Below, in pieces: positions 21,895 to 29,970 of a stretch of DNA of 64,000 nucleotides. Numbering within the stretch: the stretch's first letter is position 1; each line of letters opens with the position of its first letter. Made by a program: the position numbers and the translations under genes. Location of the stretch: assembly GCF_009848685.1 (NCBI RefSeq), contig NZ_WXTX01000001.1, forward strand, positions 186,001 through 250,000. Reading direction: 5' to 3'. This stretch comes from Andreprevotia sp. IGB-42 (GTDB taxonomy: Bacteria; Pseudomonadota; Gammaproteobacteria; Burkholderiales; Chitinibacteraceae). Below the pieces are notes generated by a model, which had not been told where the DNA came from, did not search any database, and was given only the letters and a program-made list of their open reading frames with translations.

Positions 21895-22782
21895 TCAGCC
21901 CAGGCCCAAGTCCATCGCTGCCATCAGCGCAAAGCCGGCGGCAAAGATCAATTGCGCGCTGCGCGACCTGAGCACCAGTGGGCCAATCTCGGTAGCGGTT
22001 ACCCACAGCATGGCGCCACCGGCCAGCGCCAGTAATGCGGGCAATGCCGTAGCCGTCAGCGCCACCGCACCGGCACCGGCCAATGCGCCAAAGAATTCGA
22101 TCAGGCCGCTGGCCGCTCCCCAGGCTGCGGCGCGTAGCGGGCTCATGCCGATCTGCAGCAGCGCTGCGGCAACGGCAAAGCCCTCCGGAATATCCTGCAG
22201 GCCGATGCCGATCACCAGCGAAGCACCATGCTCCTGCCCGGCCAGCGCCACACCACCTGCCAGGCCTTCCGGCAGGTTGTGCAACGCAATCGCCCACACA
22301 AACAGCAGCACACCGGTGCGGTGCAGTTCTGTGCCCGCTGCCTGCCGGATCGCCCGCTGCCTCCACATGGCCAATGCACCGGCGCCGGCCAGCGCCGCCA
22401 GCCCGGTCAACAGGCCGGCCTGATTGCTGCTGCCCAGTTGCGCGCTGGCCAGCGTGAATGCGGGCCATAACAGCGAAAAGAAACTGGCGGCCAGCATGAT
22501 GCCGCCACCGGCCAGCAGCAGTTGCTGCGCCAGCGCAATGGGCAGGCGGCGCGCAAACGCTACCGGCAACGCGCCGATTGCCGTGGCCAGCGCCAGGCCG
22601 GTACCCGCCAGCAAGCCCTCACGCAACGTGGGGCCGCTATGCGCCACCAGGCCCACGATGGCACCAATCCAGATCAGCGCGCCTACCGCGTAGCGCAACT
22701 TGCGGCGCGACCGCACTGCCGGTTGCGTGCGGGGTGCGGTAGCCGCCTGCCTGCGCTGCAAAGTGTGTATCAGCGTGCTCAT
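21895..22782 (-). CDS. ZIP-family metal cation transporter
   Basis: The 295-residue inner-membrane protein would import Zn2+, Fe2+ or Mn2+. The two conserved helices of the metal pathway are visible as HNLPEGLAGGVALAG and GIGLQDIPEGFAVA, with further hydrophobic helices on both sides giving about eight. Start ATG 22782 gives the N-terminus MSTLIHTLQRRQ; a longer frame adds 10 codons. A perfect 7-1-7 Fur-type palindrome lies 37 bp upstream, so expression is probably shut off by iron (or another metal) sufficiency, which suggests iron or manganese as a physiological substrate. Confidence 0.9.
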   Translation of the reverse strand: MSTLIHTLQRRQAATAPRTQPAVRSRRKLRYAVGALIWIGAIVGLVAHSGPTLREGLLAGTGLALATAIGALPVAFARRLPIALAQQLLLAGGGIMLAASFFSLLWPAFTLASAQLGSSNQAGLLTGLAALAGAGALAMWRQRAIRQAAGTELHRTGVLLFVWAIALHNLPEGLAGGVALAGQEHGASLVIGIGLQDIPEGFAVAAALLQIGMSPLRAAAWGAASGLIEFFGALAGAGAVALTATALPALLALAGGAMLWVTATEIGPLVLRSRSAQLIFAAGFALMAAMDLGLG

Positions 22783-22818
22783 GATGATCTGCCCGGTTAT
22801 CCTTTGAACCAATTATAG

Positions 22819-22833
22819 TGAGAATGATTCTCA
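22819..22833. promoter_or_regulatory. Fur-type box (7-1-7 palindrome)
   Basis: TGAGAAT-G-ATTCTCA is a perfect palindrome with one central base and closely matches the 7-1-7 Fur consensus TGATAATNATTATCA (two substitutions, one per arm). It sits 37 bp upstream of the ZIP transporter start and about 200 bp from the divergent peptide-binding protein gene. Zur or Mur boxes have related shapes, so the exact regulator is inferred. Confidence 0.75.
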
Positions 22834-23036
22834 ATATTGAAATGAATTCTTTCTCTCGGACCGATAAGCAAAACCAATCATGCCGGCTCCTGCAATTGCT
22901 GCTTTCTTAGGCCGGCAGGCTGCCGGTGCGGTCCATTCGGCCATATCCTTATGCACAAACAGTCGTTTATCCCCGGCGGCTTGCGCGGTATGCTCGCGAG
23001 ATTGAAAGATCAATGACAGCCGGCACGGAGACCGCC

Positions 23037-24629
23037 ATGACGCCAATACGCCCGCACAGCATCGCCCCCATTCTTGCCACGATGGCACTGGCCATTGCCA
23101 GCGCCCAAGCCAAACCGCTGGCCGTGTGTACGGAAGCCAGCCCGGATGGTTTCGACGTGGTGCAGTACAACTCGCTCACCACCACCAATGCATCGGCCGA
23201 TGTGCTGTTCAACCGCCTGGTCGATTACGATGCAGGCACCGGCAAGGTGGTGCCCAGCCTGGCGGAAAAATGGGAAGCCAGCGCAGATGGCCTGGCGTAT
23301 ACGTTTACGTTGCGCAAGAACGTGGCATTCCAGAGCACCGATTACTTCAAGCCCGGCCGCGCGCTGAACGCGGACGATGTGCTGTTCACCTTCAACCGCA
23401 TGCTCGATAGCAACCACCCGTGGTACAAGAGCGCACCCAACGGCTACCCGCACGCGCAATCGTTCCAATTGCCCAAGATCGTGAAGTCGGTCAAAAAGGT
23501 GGACGACTACACGGTGCGCTTCGAGCTGAACAGCCCGGAAGCCACATTCGTGCCGCTGCTCACCATGGGCTTTGCCTCGATCTATTCGGCCGAATACGCG
23601 GGCCAGCTCACCCCTGCCAAGGCGGCTGATCTCAACAGCAAGCCGATTGGCACCGGCCCGTTCATCCTGAAGAGCTACCAGAAGGATGCGGTAATCCGTT
23701 ACGACGTAAACCCCGGCTACTTTGGCAACAAGCCCAAGGTAGACCGGCTGATCTACGCGATCACGCCGGATGCCACCGTGCGCGTGCAGAAGGTGAAGGC
23801 CGGCGAATGCCAGATTGCGCTGTCACCCAAGCCGCAAGACGTGACCGCAGTGCGCAACGACAAATCGGTGAAGGTGATCGATACCCACGCGTTTTCCACC
23901 GCGTTCGTTGCCTTCAATACCCAGCACAAGCCGTTCGACAACGTAAAGGTGCGCCAGGCGCTCAATACCGCGCTCGACAAGAAAACTTATCTGAAACGCG
24001 TGTTCGATGGCACCGCCACGGCTGCAGACGGCCCCTACCCGCCCAATACCTGGAGCTACGTCAATCTGCCCGACTATGGCTATGACCCGGTCAAGGCAAA
24101 ACAATTGCTGGCCGAGGCCGGTTTCCCGAACGGCTTTGCCACCACCATCTGGATCCGCCCGGCGGGCAGCACGCTCAACCCGAACCCGCGTGCGGGCGGT
24201 GAGCTGCTGCAGGCCGACCTTGCAAAAATCGGCGTGAAAGCCGAGCTGAAAGTGATCGAATGGGGTGAGCTGATCAAGCGCGCCAAGGCCGGCGAGCACG
24301 ATATCCTGTTCATGGGCTGGAGTGGCGACAATGGCGACCCGGATAACTTCCTGACCCCGCAATTTGCCTGCGCATCGGTTGAATCCGGCCTCAACTTTGC
24401 GCGCTTCTGCGATGCCGCGCTGGACAAGGCCATCAGCACCGGGAAGAAAACCACCGATCAGGCCGCGCGCAGCAAGCAGTACGAAATCGCCCAGAAAATC
24501 ATCCACGATCAGGCACTGTGGATACCGCTGGCCCACCCAATCGCCGCCGTGCTGACCACACCCAACGTCAGTGGCTACAAGGTGAACCCGTTCAGCCGGC
24601 AGGACTTCACCGGCGTAACGGTGAACTGA
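23037..24629 (+). CDS. ABC transporter peptide-binding protein (DppA-like)
   Basis: The 530-residue product is a periplasmic family-5 solute-binding protein for dipeptides or haem-like ligands. It starts with a signal peptide (IAPILATMALAIASAQA) followed by the DppA-type N-terminus KPLAVCTEASPDGFDVVQYN. Family blocks ADDVLFTFNRMLD, IGTGPFILKSY and FDNVKVRQALNTALDK are intact. The ATG at 23037 has GGAG at good spacing; upstream in-frame starts at 23013 or 22926 would bury the signal peptide. No permease or ATPase genes of this system lie in the window, so it is an orphan here. A strong terminator follows. Confidence 0.92.
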   Translation: MTPIRPHSIAPILATMALAIASAQAKPLAVCTEASPDGFDVVQYNSLTTTNASADVLFNRLVDYDAGTGKVVPSLAEKWEASADGLAYTFTLRKNVAFQSTDYFKPGRALNADDVLFTFNRMLDSNHPWYKSAPNGYPHAQSFQLPKIVKSVKKVDDYTVRFELNSPEATFVPLLTMGFASIYSAEYAGQLTPAKAADLNSKPIGTGPFILKSYQKDAVIRYDVNPGYFGNKPKVDRLIYAITPDATVRVQKVKAGECQIALSPKPQDVTAVRNDKSVKVIDTHAFSTAFVAFNTQHKPFDNVKVRQALNTALDKKTYLKRVFDGTATAADGPYPPNTWSYVNLPDYGYDPVKAKQLLAEAGFPNGFATTIWIRPAGSTLNPNPRAGGELLQADLAKIGVKAELKVIEWGELIKRAKAGEHDILFMGWSGDNGDPDNFLTPQFACASVESGLNFARFCDAALDKAISTGKKTTDQAARSKQYEIAQKIIHDQALWIPLAHPIAAVLTTPNVSGYKVNPFSRQDFTGVTVN

Positions 24630-24671
24630 GTCAGCAGCCAATACGGCCGGTCAATAGTGCTGGCAGCATGA

Positions 24672-24696
24672 AAAGAGCCCGCATCGCGGGCTCTTT
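24672..24696. terminator. bidirectional rho-independent terminator
   Basis: AAAGAGCCCGC (24672-24682) and GCGGGCTCTTT (24686-24696) form an 11-bp stem with a three-base loop, giving T-rich ends on both strands. It lies between the convergent peptide-binding protein gene and the 1243-aa gene and can serve both. Confidence 0.88.
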
Positions 24697-24731
24697 CCGT
24701 TCCGGCCACCGGATAGCGGCCGGGGCACTGC

Positions 24732-27700
24732 TTAGTTGGAATTGCGTACGTTCTTCACCGAAATGCTCAGCACGCCAGCATCACCGTCATCCTCATCGGT
24801 ATTGGTGATGGTGAGCGTGGCACCGCTGGTCTGGCCCACCCCGGTCTGGAAGGTCAGCCCCCCCTGGCCGTCCAGATCGTTGGTGTCCTCGCTGGTGCCT
24901 TCGAACAGCACGCCCTGCAATTGCAGGTCGATGCTGTTGTTCACCAGCAGGCGCACGGTGATGGTGTATTCAACCCGCACCTCGCCACCCCAGTGATAGG
25001 TACGCGTGGTGGAGTTGATCAGCTTGTCCGGCCCCAGTTCCAGCTCGAAGTATTCCGGGCCCGGGTCCTTGATCTCGTCATCTGCCGCCCATTCCTCGTC
25101 GCGGCCCCAGAAATCGATGAACACCTGCGCAATGCGGAAGCGCTCTGCCGGCGGTTGCAGATGGATGTCCACCGCAAGATCGGCTGTCTGCAGATTGATG
25201 TTCGGCTGCGCGGAGAACAGCATGCCGTCGATGACCTTGGAGCCCTTGAGCTGGTAATGCCCCAGCGGCACATCGTGCAGCGAATAACTGCCATCGTTGC
25301 CGGAGAACGTGGTCTTGCCATCGAACACCTGCACCATGGCACCCGCCACCGGGCCACCCTCGCCGAATACCTTGCCGTGCACGGTGCCACGGCTCAGCAC
25401 CTTCTTCCACTTGCTGACCGTAAAGCTCTCGACCCGCGGTTCGCGGTACAGCGCCGGTTCGGCAAAGCCATACAGGCCACCGCGCGACGGGCCATCCCAC
25501 CACAGCATGTTGTCCGGCGAGATCGCATTGGCAGCAACCACGTTCTTCCAGTCTTCGCTGTCCTTGCCATCGGCATTGTCATTGGCAAAGCAGTTGAGGA
25601 ACTGGTTGGCGACGTCATCGGCACCATCGGTGAGGATCTCGCCAAACCAGCCGGCTTTTTCATAGGCCTGGTTGTAGATGGTGTCGTACAGCCAGTTGGC
25701 CGCATCGGTGCGCTCCTGTGCCGAATAGTTGTACAGCCCGTCCTTGGTGGTGGGTTGCACATCGGCGCCGGTAGCGACATCTGCGGGTTCCAGGTCAGTC
25801 GGCGTGACCAGCGCCTGCGATGTTTCCATGTGCGCGCCGCGCCCCTTGGCATGCATCCAGATGAACGACGAACACACGGATGGGTGCGTGCCGGCCGCCC
25901 AGCCTGCTGCCGGGCCTTCCGGTGCGCCCTGGCCGATGGTGGGGTCGGTGTAGCAGAACCAGCGGTAGTGGAACTTGGGCTTCACGCCCGGCCGGCCGGC
26001 ATTGGCCCGCGCATCGGTGGCAATGGCATGCAGCGCCGTGCGTACCCCCGGCGTTTCCTCGGTGGGGTTCGGCTTGAGCACCAGCGGCGGAATCATCGTG
26101 AACTGATCGTTATGCGTGACCCCGACCTCATGCGCGCCAAACGCGGAAATGTTGTAGCTGGCGTTGAATTCCGGATCGGGAAAGGATTCGCCTTCCATCG
26201 AGGCCTGCACGGACTGGGTTACCGCACCCGGCCAGATGAACTTGAGCACGTGCGGATCAAAGCCATCCGAACCATCGAACACACCCACCATATGATCCAT
26301 CAGCCGTTTCTGGCTGCCGGTACTGTGGGTGATTTCATCGTAGTTGCGCGTCATGATGCCGGAGTGGCTGTACCACTGCGCGGGCTTCACGTTGAGCATC
26401 AACCCGCCGATGATGCCATCACCGCCCGGCGACAGGATGCAATCGCCCTTGCGGGCATTCATCCAGCGCGCCGGCATCAGCACGTCTTCCTGCTCGCTGG
26501 TCAGCTGGCATACCAGCTGGCCGGCATCGGCCTGTGCCAGTTGTGCCTCGGTCAGGTTGTCTGGTTCGCAAATCTGCCCTTCCGCCACGAAGCCCGGCAT
26601 CGGTGGGCCCTTGAGGGTATGCCACGCACTGCCACCAAAATCCAGCGGCTGCAGCTGCAAGCCGGCCACAGCCACATTGGTGGTGCTGAGGTTGGCAGCG
26701 CCAAGCGTTGCTACAGCAACGCGTGCCGTGGCATTGGCACCCACGTGGGTTGTTGCCGTCGTTACGCCATGCAGCGCAGCGCCACGCCCCAGGCCGGTAG
26801 CCACAGTGCGTACCGCCAGCTTCCTGCTGTCCGCCGGGGTGAATACCGCCGACAGCACGCGGTCTGCCTGCGCACGTGCGGCCACCTTGCTCTTGAGCGC
26901 ATTGGTGACGCCCAGCGAGACGGCCAGCGTGCCGGTCTTGCTGTCCAGCACCGTGTCGCCAGGATGGCTCACGTTGATGATCGGGTCCTTCAGCGTGGCG
27001 AGGATATCTTCCACCAGCTCCCACGGCCAGGTGTGGGTTTGCAGTGGCGGCACATTGGGCAGTGGCGGTGCTTCCGGCTTCTTGCCCCATTGCTCGACCG
27101 GGATATCGAATACGGCGCTGCAACGCACCGGCGTCCTGCCCGTGGTACCGGCATACAGCACGGTAAATCCGGCAATATCGTGGCGCAGCTGGCCATTGAC
27201 CGGCAAGCCGGCCACGAAGGGCACGTTCACGTTGATCAGGCTGGATGACTTGGCCGCGATGGTGATCTTGTTGCCCAGCGAAATGAACGGATTGGGCAGG
27301 CTGACCGCATCGCCATCGTCGGTATTGGCGGTGATCGATACGCGATCGAGCACCAGTGGCTGGTTTTCCACGTTATGCACGGTGAACGTGCCGCTGATCA
27401 GGTTGTAGCGCTTGTGCGCAAACAGGTCCGCCTCGACATGCGGTACCACCGTGCCGGTCTTCTTGCAGATGGCATAGGCCGAGTGCAGGTTGAGCGTACG
27501 CCTGACCGTGATGCCGGCGTGCTTGGCCGTACATGTGACATGAAACTGGCTGTGGCCGCGGGCATGATCGATGCTGTCGAAGTAATCGTGCAGCACCGCC
27601 GGCGTGCGCGTGGTGATCTTCTGGCCATCACCGAAATCCCACTCGAACTCCATCTTGGCTTCCGGCGCCACCTGGCCGAAGAAACCGTTCATGTCCACGT

Positions 27701-28463
27701 GGGACAAATCATAGACGGCACTGATGGCCTGGCGCGTGGCAGCCTGCGGCCTTGTCCGCACTGCCGAGCGCGATACGTTGTTTGCCGCCGCCCGCGCCGT
27801 TGCTGCAGCGGTATTGGCATTGGCGGCAAGGCTGACAGTTGCGGTGCGCCTGCTGAGAGCATTGACCCGTGCCAGATTCACCCCGGCTGCCAGCACAGGG
27901 CGCAGCCGGATTTCGCTGCGGGTATTGGCAAGGCGACTCTGGCTGGTGCTGACCAGTGCCTGCGGATTGGCAGCCATCGCCTGGGCCAGAGCACCGCGCT
28001 TGATCAGCTTGCCAACCAGCGTATCCCGGCCGAAGGCCTTTACCGGCAACGTGGATACCTTGGGTGGCGTGGGGGTGATGGTATGCGTGGCACGTGGATC
28101 AACCAGCGCCCCCAGCGTGATGGTTGCCACGTAAGCGTTCGTGGCAGACTGGGTGACACCCAGCATGGCAATGTCTTTGCGGTTGCGGCCGGAAATGAAC
28201 TGCAGCGGCTCGCCCTCGACATCGAGCTCCACCGTTTGCTGCTGGCTTTCCCCGTTGCCGGCACGCACCAGCACATTCAAGCGGCGCTTGCCCGGGCTAG
28301 CAAACTGCAGGAAATGCACGGCGCCTGCCACGCCATTGATCGTTACTTCGCTGTTGCTGCCTTCAAACGACTTGTCGTTCACGTCGAATACTTCTACCCG
28401 TGCGGATTCACCCGGGCGCACCGATGCGGGCTCGACTGCAACCCGCCCAATGATCTTGGTCAT
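24732..28463 (-). CDS. 1243-aa multidomain protein with permuted NlpC/P60-type and carboxypeptidase-regulatory-like domains
   Basis: No signal peptide is visible; the protein begins MTKIIGRVAVEPASVRPGES, a beta-sandwich-like region. An Ala/Thr-rich segment (about residues 150-265) follows, then a PKD-like motif WDFGDG at 275-280. The central part (about 680-900) has GDCILSPGGDG, then WYSHSGIM with H700, and later SVCSSFIWMHA with C864. A His before the Cys is the order of circularly permuted NlpC/P60 (YiiX-like) enzymes, so a papain-fold peptidase, amidase or acyltransferase is inferred. Residues about 1035-1110 form a carboxypeptidase-regulatory-like beta domain (VHGKVFGEGGPVAGAMVQVF), and the acidic beta-rich C-terminus may be a further sandwich. 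It stands alone between a terminator and a large non-coding gap. Confidence 0.75.
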   Translation of the reverse strand: MTKIIGRVAVEPASVRPGESARVEVFDVNDKSFEGSNSEVTINGVAGAVHFLQFASPGKRRLNVLVRAGNGESQQQTVELDVEGEPLQFISGRNRKDIAMLGVTQSATNAYVATITLGALVDPRATHTITPTPPKVSTLPVKAFGRDTLVGKLIKRGALAQAMAANPQALVSTSQSRLANTRSEIRLRPVLAAGVNLARVNALSRRTATVSLAANANTAAATARAAANNVSRSAVRTRPQAATRQAISAVYDLSHVDMNGFFGQVAPEAKMEFEWDFGDGQKITTRTPAVLHDYFDSIDHARGHSQFHVTCTAKHAGITVRRTLNLHSAYAICKKTGTVVPHVEADLFAHKRYNLISGTFTVHNVENQPLVLDRVSITANTDDGDAVSLPNPFISLGNKITIAAKSSSLINVNVPFVAGLPVNGQLRHDIAGFTVLYAGTTGRTPVRCSAVFDIPVEQWGKKPEAPPLPNVPPLQTHTWPWELVEDILATLKDPIINVSHPGDTVLDSKTGTLAVSLGVTNALKSKVAARAQADRVLSAVFTPADSRKLAVRTVATGLGRGAALHGVTTATTHVGANATARVAVATLGAANLSTTNVAVAGLQLQPLDFGGSAWHTLKGPPMPGFVAEGQICEPDNLTEAQLAQADAGQLVCQLTSEQEDVLMPARWMNARKGDCILSPGGDGIIGGLMLNVKPAQWYSHSGIMTRNYDEITHSTGSQKRLMDHMVGVFDGSDGFDPHVLKFIWPGAVTQSVQASMEGESFPDPEFNASYNISAFGAHEVGVTHNDQFTMIPPLVLKPNPTEETPGVRTALHAIATDARANAGRPGVKPKFHYRWFCYTDPTIGQGAPEGPAAGWAAGTHPSVCSSFIWMHAKGRGAHMETSQALVTPTDLEPADVATGADVQPTTKDGLYNYSAQERTDAANWLYDTIYNQAYEKAGWFGEILTDGADDVANQFLNCFANDNADGKDSEDWKNVVAANAISPDNMLWWDGPSRGGLYGFAEPALYREPRVESFTVSKWKKVLSRGTVHGKVFGEGGPVAGAMVQVFDGKTTFSGNDGSYSLHDVPLGHYQLKGSKVIDGMLFSAQPNINLQTADLAVDIHLQPPAERFRIAQVFIDFWGRDEEWAADDEIKDPGPEYFELELGPDKLINSTTRTYHWGGEVRVEYTITVRLLVNNSIDLQLQGVLFEGTSEDTNDLDGQGGLTFQTGVGQTSGATLTITNTDEDDGDAGVLSISVKNVRNSN

Positions 28464-29281
28464 GACATCTCTCCAGTGTTTTGGTTTATGTGGGCACGCG
28501 CAAGCTGTTGCGCTGCCTCACCAGAACAGTCGAGCGGCCCATGCTGCCCGTGCCGTTTGCTCGGGCGCATTGCCAGGCACAGCTCGCTTATAGCAGCAAT
28601 GCAACGGGCAATACGCCACCCTTTCCATGCCGCGGTCACCACGACAATCTTGTAAGTAAAAATGGGAATGATGCTGCGTTGCGCCCGATATCAGAATCGC
28701 GCTAGATCAATGATTATTTTCATCTAATACCCATACAGTCAGCCGTGATGACGTGGGAGTACGATAATCCAAGGGCAAGCGCATTGTCTTAAAAACTTTC
28801 TTGTTTCTTTCTTTTAATATAAAATATATAAAATCTAACTTACAATTAAAGAAACATGTTTCAAGAAAATAGGATGGTATAGCTGGTTCTGCAGCGTTTG
28901 GCAGACAGCGAAGCCAGTTGATCCGGTTAATTGCCAGCGCGGATTGATGCAGGCTTGCAGCAGGAGCCGACGGATGGAAGAAACAGGCGTTGAATCACGA
29001 GCAGAGGCACAACAGGAACGGCGATTAGCAAGAGCGCTGCCAGCAAAAAACTGCTGCAATGCGGCTGGCGAGGCGCAGCCGGACGGATGCGGCAGACAAT
29101 CCCCACTGCCTCTGCCGGGAACCGCTGCTCAACGCCTCCAGCGGGTGATGGCGACGAGCCGCATTTGCGGGCATGATGACCAACGGGTACATTTGCTTAA
29201 ACCGGGTGGTGATCAAGTCGCAGCTGCCTGACTGCAATGCATGCTGATCGGGGCACGGCCCTGCTGAAGAGAGGCCCGCTC
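28464..29281. other. 0.8-kb non-coding region with an A+T-rich core
   Basis: No credible gene was found here; the short frames in it are low-complexity shadows without ribosome sites. The segment around 28790-28870 is strongly A+T-rich (runs such as TTTTAATATAAAATATATAA) in an otherwise G+C-rich window. It lies between the divergently transcribed 1243-aa and 187-aa genes, so promoters for both are expected here. Confidence 0.5.
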
Positions 29282-29845
29282 ATGATCACTCCCGATTTCG
29301 CCACGCATTACTATATGGCCGAGCATGGGCCATTCCGGAGTCTGTCCGATCTGCCGCTGGGCGCCGATGACCCGGTTTTCCAGCACTTGCTCACTCGCCA
29401 CCAGCACGATGGCAGCTACCGGCGCCGCTATGGACGCGATTACATCGCAAAACGCCGGGTGATCGAGGCGCAGTTGCGTGATCTGTTCATTGCCCGTGGC
29501 GGCAAGCCACGCCGCAACAATCCTTTCTATATGGTGTTGGGCAGCTCGCCATGGTTTGGCGGGCTCAATGACGGGCATCAATCACTGCAGATCGCGTTGT
29601 CGCAACTTGATCCGGCAACCACCTCGCTCACCTTTCCCGATAGCTTTATCGCGCTCACGCGTGAAGACAAACCCTATTTCAAGCAGATTTTCCTGCTGGA
29701 TGAAGTTGCCGGCCTTACCGGGCAATTTGGCGTGCCATCCGAGCCTGTGCCCGCGTCCTATGAGCGCTATTGGGAAAGTGATTTCGAGTTCTACGTGGAA
29801 ATCCAGTTATGGGACGAACCCCATGGGCTGATCACCGGCGCTTGA
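29282..29845 (+). CDS. hypothetical protein, 187 aa
   Basis: ATG 29282 follows AGAGAGG and gives MITPDFATHYYMAEHGPFRS; an in-frame start 15 codons earlier has no better signal. The protein is soluble, with no membrane segment or signal peptide, rich in aromatic and charged residues. It has well-defined blocks (FYMVLGSSPWFGGLNDGH, SLTFPDSFIAL, FLLDEVAGLTGQFG) and an acidic aromatic C-terminus (YWESDFEFYVEIQLWDEP). The codon pattern is that of a real gene. I do not recognise the family. It lies between two leftward genes of unusual proteins and faces the 462-aa gene convergently. Confidence 0.7.
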   Translation: MITPDFATHYYMAEHGPFRSLSDLPLGADDPVFQHLLTRHQHDGSYRRRYGRDYIAKRRVIEAQLRDLFIARGGKPRRNNPFYMVLGSSPWFGGLNDGHQSLQIALSQLDPATTSLTFPDSFIALTREDKPYFKQIFLLDEVAGLTGQFGVPSEPVPASYERYWESDFEFYVEIQLWDEPHGLITGA

Positions 29846-29918
29846 ACACACCCAAAATTGGAATGCACCAATCGATCCCCGCTCTATCCCTTGGCGAACC
29901 ATGGGAAAACCATGAAAA

Positions 29919-29952
29919 AATGCCCGTCTGACGTGAGGCCAGAGCGGGCATT
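29919..29952 (-). terminator. rho-independent terminator of the 462-aa gene
   Basis: AATGCCCG (29919-29926) and CGGGCATT (29945-29952) form a stem; on the minus strand the stem is followed by a run of T. It lies 19 bp after the stop of the leftward GH64-like gene. Confidence 0.75.
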
Positions 29953-29970
29953 GCGGAGCGGTAAAGCGGT

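Noticed and set aside
22831-23088. An 85-codon minus-strand frame upstream of the Fur-type box.
   Set aside because: It runs across the leader of the peptide-binding protein gene, has no ribosome site, and its sequence has no domain character.
24921-27248. A 775-codon plus-strand open frame opposite the 1243-aa gene.
   Set aside because: Its translation is rich in His, Gln and Arg without domain blocks, whereas the opposite strand gives recognisable domains and a sensible terminator.
28944-29231. A 95-codon plus-strand frame in the large spacer.
   Set aside because: It is rich in Arg and Ala without structure, lacks a ribosome site, and ends before the better supported 187-aa gene.
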